A DNA stretch of 64,000 bases, from NCBI GenBank assembly GCA_910579865.1, contig CAJTXA010000007.1, forward strand, positions 1 through 64,000, read 5' to 3'. The notes under the pieces are model-generated. The model saw only the letters and a program-made list of their open reading frames with translations. It did no database searches and had not been told where the DNA came from. The stretch is from an uncultured Lachnospiraceae bacterium (lineage in GTDB: Bacteria; Bacillota; Clostridia; Lachnospirales; Lachnospiraceae). Every line of letters starts with the position of its first letter. Within the stretch, counting starts at the first letter, position 1. A program made the position numbers and the translations under genes. Below are positions 56,874-64,000 of this stretch, in pieces.

Positions 56874-58100
56874 ATGCAGTTTGGTTTTTGGGGAATTAAT
56901 TATAAAAATGCACCACTTGCAATTCGGGATAAGACTTCTTTTACAGAGGAAAAGAAAGCGGCATTTTTTCAAAGGGCAGAAGAAATTGGAGTGGAACAGT
57001 GTATGGTGCTGTCTACTTGTAACCGAAGTGAAGTCTATTATATTTATGAAAAGGAAGAGCAACATAGACAGATACAAAAGATTTATAAAGAGATGTTTCC
57101 AGAGGTAGAACTGACTTCCTATCTGGTTGGATTATTTGGAGAAGAAGCAATTGCTTATTTATTTCGAATTGCAGCTGGTTTAGAATCCTTGGTATTGGGA
57201 GAGGATCAAATTCTTGGTCAAGTAAAGGAAGCATTAGATGATGCAAGAACAATGGGATATAGCGGGAAAGAATTAAATAAAATTGTGCGGGATGCAATTA
57301 CTTGTGCAAAGAAGATTAAAACCGAATGGCGAATTAGTGAGAAACCTTTATCCGTAAGTTTTGTTGGGATTCGAAAGTTAGAAGAGGTTTGCGGCATCGC
57401 TGGAAAACGGATTTTGGTAATTGGAAGTGGGAAAACGGCAGTACTTGCTTTAAAATATATCTATGAATATGCAGTAAAGGATGTAATCGTGTGTAGTCGA
57501 ACCTATGGACATGCTAAACAGTTAAGAGAGGAATTTCCTAAGATTAGGCTTGTTTCTTATGAGGAACGGTATCAAGTAATGAAAGAGTGTGATATTGTGG
57601 TTTCAGCTACTCGTTCACCACATTTGGTAGTAAGACAAGAGGAATTTTGTCCTATGCAAAAAGTGGTTTTTTTGGATTTAGCAGCTCCCCGTGATATCGA
57701 TATAACATTTGCGAAGGAAAAATTAGTTACCTTGATCAATTTGGATACATTACAAGAGATTGTAAAAGAGAATCAACGAGAGAGGGAGAGATTGGTAGAG
57801 GAAAGTAAGACGTTGCTTGTTCAGGGGGTGAAGGAAACAAAAGAATGGGTATTTCAAAGTCGGATGGATGATACAATTGAATCTTTACAGCAAAGATGTA
57901 GTATAATTGTAGAAGACAGTTTTGCTTATTTGAATCGGAAGATAGAGCTTGGTGTTCGAGAACAGAAGCTTTTAAGAAAGGTATTAAATGCTTCATTACA
58001 ACGATTGCTTCGGGAACCAATACAGGAGATTAAGCGGAGTGGGACAGAAAAGGAACAAGAAGAAATTCGAAGAGTCATTCAAAGGCTTTTTCAAATCTAA
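56874..58100 (+). CDS. hemA: Glutamyl-tRNA reductase
   Basis: This 408-residue enzyme has the nucleophilic Cys49 in VLSTCNRSEVYYIY, ESLVLGEDQILGQVKEALD, a NADPH fold (ILVIGSGKTAVLALKYI) and a helical dimer domain. It starts the C5 pathway from Glu-tRNA to aminolevulinate. AAAGGAGA precedes the ATG. It is followed after 65 bp by the triple-fusion gene, so the two form one unit. Confidence 0.96.
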   Translation: MQFGFWGINYKNAPLAIRDKTSFTEEKKAAFFQRAEEIGVEQCMVLSTCNRSEVYYIYEKEEQHRQIQKIYKEMFPEVELTSYLVGLFGEEAIAYLFRIAAGLESLVLGEDQILGQVKEALDDARTMGYSGKELNKIVRDAITCAKKIKTEWRISEKPLSVSFVGIRKLEEVCGIAGKRILVIGSGKTAVLALKYIYEYAVKDVIVCSRTYGHAKQLREEFPKIRLVSYEERYQVMKECDIVVSATRSPHLVVRQEEFCPMQKVVFLDLAAPRDIDITFAKEKLVTLINLDTLQEIVKENQRERERLVEESKTLLVQGVKETKEWVFQSRMDDTIESLQQRCSIIVEDSFAYLNRKIELGVREQKLLRKVLNASLQRLLREPIQEIKRSGTEKEQEEIRRVIQRLFQI

Positions 58101-58165
58101 ATAATTTGAAGAAAGAAGAAAAATTTTTAGTATTTTATCAATATTTAGTAAGTAGGAGGAAATTT

Positions 58166-60520
58166 ATGAAATACAAGATAGCAACAAGGGGATCACAACT
58201 GGCACAGATACAGGCTAATTTTGTGTGCAATCAATTGAGACAAGCATACCCAAAAGATGAGTTTGAACTTTTGATAGTAAAGACAAAAGGGGATTTGATC
58301 TTAGATAGACCACTTAATCAAATTGGAGAAAAAGGAGTTTTTGTAAAAGAAATTGAGGAGAAAATTTTAAATGGGGAGGCAGATATTGGGGTACATAGTA
58401 TGAAAGATATGCCATCTGTTCCTGCTGCTGGTCTTATTTTTACAGATGCTTGGAAAAGAGAGGATTGTAGAGATGTTTTGATTCTACGGGAAAAGAGTAG
58501 CATTTGGGAACTGCCGGAGGGGGCAGTGATTGGAACTGGAAGTAAACGCAGAGAATTTCAGCTAAAGCGTTTAAGAAAAGATTTAAAAGTAGTGGGAATT
58601 CGAGGAAATATAGATAGTCGAATCCGAAAGATGGAAGAAGAGAAGTTGGATGGAATTGTATTAGCAGCAGCAGGACTGCATCGATTAGGATTACAGGATA
58701 AGATTACACAATATTTGGAAGTAGAAGAGATGATTTCAGCTCCAGCTCAAGGGGTTTTGGCTTTAGAAATTCGAGAAGGAGAAAAAAAGCTTTTTGAAAT
58801 GCTTCAGGCGTTGAAAGATGAGGAGACTGTCTGTACTGTAAAAGCAGAGCGAGGTTTTTTGCAGGAGATTGGTGGGGATTGTCATGTTCCAATAGGAGCA
58901 GTCTGCAAAAAAAGGGAAGATGGAAAACATCAGCTTTATGCAATGTTTGGAAATGAAACCGGAAGCAGACAGGCTTATGTTCATGTAATTGGAGAAAATG
59001 TGGAAAAATTAGTACAGGAAGCAGCAGTTCAAATTAGAAGAAAGATGGCAGGAAAGGTATCTTTAGTTGGAGGAGGGCCTGGTGATCCAGATCTAATTAC
59101 ACGAAAAGGACTTTGGGCGATTAGAGAAGCTGACTGCATTATATATGATAGGCTTGCTTCACCAGAGTTATTAGAGGAAACAAAAAAAGGGTGTGAACAG
59201 ATTTATGTGGGAAAAGCAAATCATAATCATACGATGAAACAGGAGGAAATCAATCGGCTTTTAGTACAAAAAAGCATGGAGTATGATAGGGTTGTTCGAT
59301 TGAAAGGAGGAGATGTTTATGTATTTGGACGTGGCGGAGAGGAAGGGCTATTTTTAAAGGAGAAGGGAGTTCCTTTTGAAGTGATTCCCGGAATTTCTTC
59401 TGGAATTGGTGGATTAGCTTATGCAGGAATTCCAGTGACACATCGTGGAGTAGCACAGGGATTTCATGTGGTGACAGCACATAATAAAAAAGATGAACTG
59501 GCAGAGATTGATTTTAAGGCAATGGCAAAAGGAAAAGAGACTTGTGTATTTTTGATGGGGTTAAGTAAGGTAGGAGAGATTGCAGATAAGTTGATGCAGG
59601 CAGGGATGGCTGGCAGTGAGAAAGTAGCAGTGATCTCTTGTGCTACTACTGCAAAGCAGAAAACTTGTGTGTCGGATTTGAGCCATATTAGGGAAGAGGT
59701 GAAACGGGCAGAACTGGTTTCTCCAGCGTTAATTGTGGTGGGAGATGTCGTTTCACTGCGAAAGGAATTGAATTTTTTTGAGGAGCGAGTTTTATTTGGA
59801 AAGCAATATTTAATTCCTAAGATTGGAGAAAAACCAACACAACTTAAGAAACTTCTGCAAAGTCAGGGGGCTTTTGTGGATGAAATTCAAGTTGGAAAGA
59901 TTGTATATCAGAAGAGAAAAATTTTAAAAGAGGAATTAAATCAAGTAGATTGGTTGGTTTTTACTAGTAAAAATGGAGTAGAGGCATTTTTTTGGAATTT
60001 TTTTGAGAGTGGATTGGATATAAGAAATTTAGCAAAATGTAAAATTGCAGTAATTGGAGAAAAGACAGCAGAGGCATTGAAAAATTATGGATTATATGCA
60101 GATTTGATTCCAAAACAGTATAACAGCGAAGTATTTTTTGAAAGTTTTCAAAAGTGTTTGACAGGAGAGGAAAAAGTGTGGTACTTAAAAGCAGAAAATG
60201 CGGATTCTCATCTTGAAGAGGGGATAAAGGAAAGATGTAGATGGGAAGAAATTGTTGTTTATAAAAATCAGGCAGTAGAAATAAAATTAGAACAGTTAAA
60301 GCCTTTAAAAGAGTATCAAGGGATATTATTTACTTGTGCTTCTTCAGCAGAACGTATAATAGAGAAGTTAGAAAGTGAGATAAAACAGTGTAAAGAAATT
60401 TATAGTATAGGAATAAAGACGACCGCTTGTTTAAAGGCATATGGAATAGAGAATATTTTAGAAGCGAAACAGTCTACTTATGAGGGACTTTTGGATCTGT
60501 GTATGCTTAGATTAAAATAA
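58166..60520 (+). CDS. Trifunctional HemC-CobA-HemD fusion
   Basis: ATG at 58166 has TAGGAGGA upstream; an earlier ATG at 58106 is not supported. Residues 1-290 are hydroxymethylbilane synthase (KIATRGSQLAQIQ, cofactor Cys239 in GGDCHVPIGAV). Residues 297-535 are uroporphyrinogen-III C-methyltransferase (VSLVGGGPGDPDLITRKG, RLKGGDVYVFGRGGEE). Residues 543-784 are uroporphyrinogen-III synthase (WLVFTSKNGVEAFF, ILFTCASSAERIIEKL). One chain thus takes porphobilinogen to precorrin-2. No hemE, hemG or hemH is nearby, so siroheme, and perhaps cobalamin, is the product rather than heme. Confidence 0.95.
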   Translation: MKYKIATRGSQLAQIQANFVCNQLRQAYPKDEFELLIVKTKGDLILDRPLNQIGEKGVFVKEIEEKILNGEADIGVHSMKDMPSVPAAGLIFTDAWKREDCRDVLILREKSSIWELPEGAVIGTGSKRREFQLKRLRKDLKVVGIRGNIDSRIRKMEEEKLDGIVLAAAGLHRLGLQDKITQYLEVEEMISAPAQGVLALEIREGEKKLFEMLQALKDEETVCTVKAERGFLQEIGGDCHVPIGAVCKKREDGKHQLYAMFGNETGSRQAYVHVIGENVEKLVQEAAVQIRRKMAGKVSLVGGGPGDPDLITRKGLWAIREADCIIYDRLASPELLEETKKGCEQIYVGKANHNHTMKQEEINRLLVQKSMEYDRVVRLKGGDVYVFGRGGEEGLFLKEKGVPFEVIPGISSGIGGLAYAGIPVTHRGVAQGFHVVTAHNKKDELAEIDFKAMAKGKETCVFLMGLSKVGEIADKLMQAGMAGSEKVAVISCATTAKQKTCVSDLSHIREEVKRAELVSPALIVVGDVVSLRKELNFFEERVLFGKQYLIPKIGEKPTQLKKLLQSQGAFVDEIQVGKIVYQKRKILKEELNQVDWLVFTSKNGVEAFFWNFFESGLDIRNLAKCKIAVIGEKTAEALKNYGLYADLIPKQYNSEVFFESFQKCLTGEEKVWYLKAENADSHLEEGIKERCRWEEIVVYKNQAVEIKLEQLKPLKEYQGILFTCASSAERIIEKLESEIKQCKEIYSIGIKTTACLKAYGIENILEAKQSTYEGLLDLCMLRLK

Positions 60521-60556
60521 TATATTAAAATATAAGAAAAATAAAAAATATTTTTT

Positions 60557-60590
60557 AACTGCTATATCATTTGGTATAGCAGTTTTTTCT
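60557..60590 (+). terminator. Rho-independent terminator of the hemA operon
   Basis: AACTGCTATA (60557-60566) pairs perfectly with TATAGCAGTT (60575-60584), followed by T. Confidence 0.92.
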
Positions 60591-60750
60591 ATACTTTTTT
60601 GTAATTTGAATATTTTCTTGAAATTTGTTTAGATATAGGGAATAGATAGAATAGTTTTCTTGAAAAAATTTTGATTTAAAAATTATTTTAGAAAAATTTT
60701 GGGATAAAGAATAAAAAATTATAATTATGGAAAGAATAAAAAAATAAATA

Positions 60751-60778
60751 ATGCAACATTTTGAATAAAATGTTGCAT
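60751..60778. repeat. Left inverted repeat of the invertible segment (loxP-like)
   Basis: This is a 28-bp site with perfect 12-bp arms (ATGCAACATTTT and its complement) around the asymmetric centre GAAT. Its reverse complement matches 61594-61621 at 25 of 28 positions, including the centre, and identity stops at both ends. Arms around a short asymmetric centre are the layout of tyrosine-recombinase crossover sites. On the reverse strand it is followed outside the segment by a T-rich run, so it can also act as a terminator for leftward transcripts. Confidence 0.75.
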
Positions 60779-60795
60779 CTTTGTTTCTGCCTTAT

Positions 60796-60822
60796 ATATC
60801 GGTAGGAAATAAAATTACTTTA
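60796..60822 (-). promoter_or_regulatory. Flagellar sigma-D (sigma-28) promoter inside the invertible segment
   Basis: On the reverse strand TAAA (60822-60819), exactly 15 bp, then ACCGATAT (60803-60796). The Bacillus sigma-D consensus is TAAA-N15-GCCGATAT, so only one position differs. It points left, away from csrA and flagellin, towards the left repeat only 18 bp away, where a hairpin plus T-run would stop the transcript. Inverting 60751-61621 would place it at 61550-61576 facing csrA. No other sigma-D promoter was seen before csrA or flagellin. Confidence 0.75.
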
Positions 60823-60926
60823 TAGTGATTTCTAATTTTTTTTCACATGAAAAGTTTTATGATGTTTTATATTATATGCTGTTTTTTAAATTTTTATACG
60901 GCAAAAATAGAATCTTTTCTATTGTT

Positions 60927-61505
60927 TTATAATTTTGTATGCAGAAATACTTGATCTTTTTCATCTTGTTCAATTCCTAGATAACGTTTTGTGATGTTAT
61001 AGGAAGAGTGGTTATAAATAGATACTAAAAGAGCTGGATTTGCTCCAGAGGCCCAAGCATGATATCCAAAAGTTTTTCGTAATGAGTGCGGGCTGATATT
61101 TTCTGGCAGTTTTAGAGCAATACAAGCTGTGCGGATAATACGAAATGCCTGTTCCCGACATAGAGGTGTCATACTGTGTTTGGCAGTAAAGATATATTGT
61201 TTTTCTGTAACAGAAGAAAGACTTTCCAAATAGAGAGAAAGTGCTTGTATAACATTTTGATTTAGTGCGATTAATGTTCGTTTTTGAGTCTTTTTTTCAA
61301 TAATTTCTAAGTGAATTCGAAAACGTTTGCTTTCTATATGATAGACATTTCCCCAAGTTAAATTCAAAATATCACTGATTCGCAATGCGGTATTTACAGC
61401 GGTACAGATTAAAGCATAGTTTCTTAAGTTTGGTTTTTCTGTTAGATAAAAATTTTTAAGCAGTTCTAAATCTTCCATTTTTCGGATTGGTTGTGTAGTA
61501 CTCAT
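60927..61505 (-). CDS. Small tyrosine recombinase (FimB/FimE/RecV-type invertase)
   Basis: This 192-residue protein has the tyrosine recombinase catalytic set: the first arginine in NTALRISDILNL, HxxR in SPHSLRKTFGYHAW, a histidine in YNHSSYNIT and the nucleophile tyrosine in TKRYLGIEQ. At this length it lacks the usual N-terminal core-binding domain, like FimB/FimE and related DNA invertases. AGAGGAAATT precedes the ATG. It lies wholly inside the 28-bp inverted repeats, so it would invert its own gene together with the sigma-D promoter. Confidence 0.9.
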   Translation of the reverse strand: MSTTQPIRKMEDLELLKNFYLTEKPNLRNYALICTAVNTALRISDILNLTWGNVYHIESKRFRIHLEIIEKKTQKRTLIALNQNVIQALSLYLESLSSVTEKQYIFTAKHSMTPLCREQAFRIIRTACIALKLPENISPHSLRKTFGYHAWASGANPALLVSIYNHSSYNITKRYLGIEQDEKDQVFLHTKL

Positions 61506-61541
61506 AATTTCCTCTTTTCTGTATGGCTAGCGTGATAAAAA

Positions 61542-61574
61542 GTCCATGGTTGCCATACGGACATAGACTTTTTT
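61542..61574. terminator. Bidirectional hairpin in the recombinase leader
   Basis: GTCCATGG (61542-61549) pairs with CCAT and GGAC (61553-61562, 2-nt bulge). A T run follows on both strands: 61569-61574 forward, and 61541-61537 on the reverse. On the reverse strand it lies about 40 bp before the recombinase start, where it could attenuate recombinase expression. On the forward strand it would block read-through towards csrA. Confidence 0.65.
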
Positions 61575-61593
61575 AGAATATTTTACCAAAATC

Positions 61594-61621
61594 GTGCAAC
61601 ACTTTATTCAAAATGTTGTAT
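61594..61621. repeat. Right inverted repeat of the invertible segment
   Basis: This 28-bp site matches the reverse complement of 60751-60778 at 25 positions, with the centre ATTC (the inverse of GAAT). Its own arms are less symmetrical (9 of 12). It lies 66 bp before the csrA start codon. No T run follows it on the csrA side, so a transcript crossing it rightward should continue. Confidence 0.75.
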
Positions 61622-61687
61622 GGCTCTAATATTTAGTTATCTGTCAAAAGGAATACTGGCAGAGGGCAGCAAAACAAGGAGGTAGAA

Positions 61688-61939
61688 ATGTTAAAGATAA
61701 CGATTAAGCCAGGAGAGTACGTTATGATTGGAGAAGAGATAAAGGTGATTTTTGCAGGAGGTAGTAGCAATAATATGCATCTGATGATCGACGCTCCAAG
61801 AGAGTTGAATATTGCTAGAAGTAAGTTACTAGAGAAAAAAGAACATTATTATGTGGATCAAAAGCTTCCAATGGAAGCAGTAAAGCAAATTCAGCGGATT
61901 ATTATGGAAAATAAGCTGCCAAAAGAAATATCAGAATAA
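61688..61939 (+). CDS. csrA: CsrA carbon storage/flagellin translation regulator
   Basis: This 83-residue protein has the CsrA pattern: KITIKPGEYVMIGEEIKVIF, then a strand with MHLMIDAPRELNIARSKL and an extended helix. CAAGGAGG lies before the ATG. The N-terminus (MLKITIKPG rather than MLxLxRKxG) and the GSSNNMHLMID strand are somewhat divergent. In Bacillus, CsrA binds the hag leader and blocks flagellin translation until FliW removes it. Here csrA lies directly before flagellin and would be switched together with it. No fliW gene is visible in the window. Confidence 0.88.
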   Translation: MLKITIKPGEYVMIGEEIKVIFAGGSSNNMHLMIDAPRELNIARSKLLEKKEHYYVDQKLPMEAVKQIQRIIMENKLPKEISE

Positions 61940-62100
61940 TGCCAATCTGACAAACCCGGGAGTCAGAGGGGATTATTATAAAAACAATGAAAAAGCACCT
62001 GAACGGATTCGGGGAAGACATTTACCTGAAAAAAGGAACCATTTATGGGAATCCGTACTTTTTTTAGGAGAATGTAAGAGTATAAAGGAGGATAATTTAT
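61940..62100 (+). promoter_or_regulatory. Flagellin leader with GGA motifs and a long hairpin
   Basis: ACGGATTC (62003-62010) pairs with GAATCCGT (62049-62056), followed by seven T (62059-62065). GGA motifs typical of CsrA sites occur at about 62005 (ACGGA), 62034 (AAGGA), 62047 (TGGGA) and within the ribosome binding site AAGGAGGA. The hairpin could terminate part of the transcripts after csrA, and CsrA bound to the GGA motifs could control flagellin translation or this hairpin. Confidence 0.6.
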
Positions 62101-64000
62101 ATGAGTATGGTAATTCAACACAATTTATCAGCGATGAACGCAAACAGAAATTTAGGAACAGTAACAGGTTCTCTTTCAAAGTCAACTGAGAAACTTTCAT
62201 CTGGTTATCGAATTAATCGTGCAGGAGATGATGCTGCTGGATTGGCAATTTCCGAGAAGATGAGAGGGCAGATTCGTGGTTTAAATCAGGCGAGCACAAA
62301 TTCACAAGATGGAATTTCTTTAATTCAAACAGCAGAGGGAGCTTTAACTGAAACACATAGTATTTTGCAGAGAATGAGAGAGCTTGCAGTACAAGCAGCA
62401 AATGATACAAATACAGATGATGATCGGACTCAGATTCAGAATGAGATTGTACAGTTGACAAATGAAATTGATCGTATAGCAGGAACAACAGAGTTTAATA
62501 CGAAAAAATTATTAGATGGTAGTCGGGCAGGAGCTGTTTCTGAAAAAGCAGGTTCTGCAGCAGTAGAAGGAACATTTACCAATAGTATGGTATCTGCTGA
62601 AATTACAACAAACAATTCTGATATGGCGTCTTATACAGAAATTGCACGGATTGAAATTACAAAGGATTTTACCGATGGCATGTCTACTGTAGCAAAAGAT
62701 AAGTATACAATGGAACAATTAGAAAAGGCGTATACTGCTATAACAGACGTAGCAAATTATACTGCTACCGATGAATTTGAAGAGCAAATTAAAAATGCAA
62801 TTGATGAATTAACGAGTGGTGCTGGAAGTGCAAGCAGTCCGATTAAAAATGCAACATTGACAGCTGCTACAACAGGATTAGAAGCAATAAAAAATAGTTA
62901 TGATACGGCAGTTGAAACAAATGAAAGTGCTTTAGTGACTACATTGGCATCTATTGATGCAATGAACGTATTGCATGATGATGCAGATGCTACAAAATCT
63001 GTTAGTATTTATGCAAATGGTGTAACAAAAGATGATGTAGAAAAAGCAGTAAAGAAATTAACTGCTGCTTATGTAAATTCTGGTCAGACAGCTACTGCTA
63101 CAGAAGAAACAAAGGTTGCTTTGGAGGAATTAAAAAATCTGTTTAATTCAGGTACAACACAGGTAAAAGAAGCGTCAACAGCAGTAACAACAGCTACATC
63201 TTTTAAAAGAGGAGATGGTAGTGCAGCAGCAGCAGCAGCTACAGTAACAGACATTCCAGCGATAGCAGCAGGTACAGCAAAGGAGACAATAAAGACTGTA
63301 ACTGATAAAATTTGGGCATCTTTAGAAGGTGTTGCAAAGACAATGGCTGGTGTACAACTAGGGCAGAGTGTTGCAGAAAAAAATGTGGAAGATCATAAAG
63401 AGTTTATTGAGTTAGTTGGAAATAAAGATTTAATGAAAGCATATAAGGCATATGATATAGCGAGTGATGAATTAGCTGCTGCAACAAATGTCCCAGAGAA
63501 GGAAATTGCACAGGAGAAATTAGATAAAGCACAGGAAGAATTAGATAGGCTAAATAAAGAAGGGGAAGAAGTTCTTACTGTTACAGATTTATTTGGAAAT
63601 ACAGAGGAAAAATCTAAGTTTGAAATTGATTCAAAAGTAGCAGAAGATGGTACATTAAAAGTAACATTAAAGAATGATCCATCGGATGCTTCAAAGAACA
63701 CAGTTATTACAATCAATAATGCAAATCAGTTAAAAGCAGGGGATGTAGTAACAATTACTTCGCAGGCAATGGTAGAATCCCATTCTGCTGCAACTGGAAA
63801 AGAAGCACTTCGTTTACAAGTAGGTGCAAATTCTGGTCAGGAAGTAACATTAGGAATTAATAGTATGAAAGCAAAGGATTTAGGAATTGTACAGACAAAG
63901 GATGGTTTTGAAGGAGAAGCATTAGATGTAACATCACAAGCAAATGCATCTTTGGCAGTAAATGCATTTGATCTTGCAATTCAAAAGGTATCAACAGAAC
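62101..64000 (+). CDS. Flagellin, 3' end outside the window
   Basis: The frame opens with [20 protein letters not shown] and has the conserved D0/D1 start ([32 protein letters not shown]). A long central region (about residues 145-590) rich in Ala, Thr and Lys is the variable surface-exposed D2/D3 part. Near the window end [19 protein letters not shown] marks the return to the conserved C-terminal D1/D0. No stop occurs in 633 codons. The protein is much larger than the 275-residue Bacillus Hag, with a large surface domain likely to be antigenic. AAAGGAGG precedes the ATG. Confidence 0.97.
   Translation, partial: MSMVIQHNLSAMNANRNLGTVTGSLSKSTEKLSSGYRINRAGDDAAGLAISEKMRGQIRGLNQASTNSQDGISLIQTAEGALTETHSILQRMRELAVQAANDTNTDDDRTQIQNEIVQLTNEIDRIAGTTEFNTKKLLDGSRAGAVSEKAGSAAVEGTFTNSMVSAEITTNNSDMASYTEIARIEITKDFTDGMSTVAKDKYTMEQLEKAYTAITDVANYTATDEFEEQIKNAIDELTSGAGSASSPIKNATLTAATTGLEAIKNSYDTAVETNESALVTTLASIDAMNVLHDDADATKSVSIYANGVTKDDVEKAVKKLTAAYVNSGQTATATEETKVALEELKNLFNSGTTQVKEASTAVTTATSFKRGDGSAAAAAATVTDIPAIAAGTAKETIKTVTDKIWASLEGVAKTMAGVQLGQSVAEKNVEDHKEFIELVGNKDLMKAYKAYDIASDELAAATNVPEKEIAQEKLDKAQEELDRLNKEGEEVLTVTDLFGNTEEKSKFEIDSKVAEDGTLKVTLKNDPSDASKNTVITINNANQLKAGDVVTITSQAMVESHSAATGKEALRLQVGANSGQEVTLGINSMKAKDLGIVQTKDGFEGEALDVTSQANASLAVNAFDLAIQKVSTE

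Noticed and set aside
60751..60778. Left 28-bp repeat as merely a transcription terminator
   Set aside because: It can terminate leftward transcripts, but that does not explain an inverted 25/28 copy with the opposite asymmetric centre and sharp boundaries on the other side of a recombinase gene. A dual role is kept.
61550..61579. A constitutive sigma-A promoter (TTGCCA-N18-TAGAAT) driving csrA in the present orientation
   Set aside because: Its -35 lies inside a hairpin and its sequence match is modest. It is mentioned as a possibility but not listed as a feature.

Overview
The window is AT-rich DNA of a motile, flagellated, anaerobic Gram-positive Clostridium relative, most likely a Lachnospiraceae species. 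This is inferred from strong AGGAGG-type ribosome binding sites, DUF4179 and RsiV-type anti-sigma proteins, choline-binding wall repeats, a csrA-flagellin pair, chemoreceptors and an oxygen-sensitive siroheme/4Fe-4S sulfite reductase. No rRNA, tRNA, CRISPR array or prophage was seen.

Layout. 1-2.1 kb is a gene graveyard: a truncated AraC-family gene, a decayed M24 peptidase, the end of an IS3-type element and a beheaded DUF4179 gene. 2.1-3.8 kb is an ECF sigma/DUF4179 pair. 4.0-5.9 kb is a GntR (YtrA-like) ABC operon with an evident operator. 6.0-14.1 kb holds a two-component system, a small-protein/ABC-2 exporter cluster and an ATPase plus large FtsX-type permease; the two-component promoter and the FtsX-type ABC promoter share an identical direct-repeat activator site. 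14.2-15.2 kb is a scar of four fused gene fragments (LacI, GH13, GH36, response regulator) in front of a histidine kinase without its partner. 16-20 kb has a chemoreceptor and a SigV/RsiV-like pair. 20.2-23.9 kb is clpS-clpA-aat, a complete leucyl/phenylalanyl N-degron pathway. 24-27 kb pairs a chemoreceptor with a solute-binding lipoprotein. 27-33.7 kb has a large wall-anchored surface protein and an ECF sigma gene followed by an unknown repeat protein. 33.8-46.7 kb has LRR and Sel1 repeat proteins, a heterodimeric ABC exporter, a MacA/MacB-like efflux system with a choline-binding partner, and an AI-2E family protein.

47.9-60.5 kb is a sulfur block. hemA, hemL, hemB, a hemC-cobA-hemD triple fusion and a precorrin-2 dehydrogenase make siroheme; a siroheme/4Fe-4S sulfite reductase uses it; a persulfide reductase-like flavoprotein, a YeiH transporter, cysK and a LysR regulator complete a sulfite-to-cysteine route.

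60.7-64 kb is the most striking part. A small tyrosine recombinase gene lies between two inverted 28-bp loxP-like repeats (25/28 identical). Inside the same segment, near the repeat distal to csrA, is a near-consensus flagellar sigma-D promoter (TAAA-N15-ACCGATAT) pointing away from csrA-flagellin. Inversion of the 871-bp segment would aim it at csrA and flagellin. This looks like a flagellin phase switch, captured here in the OFF orientation.
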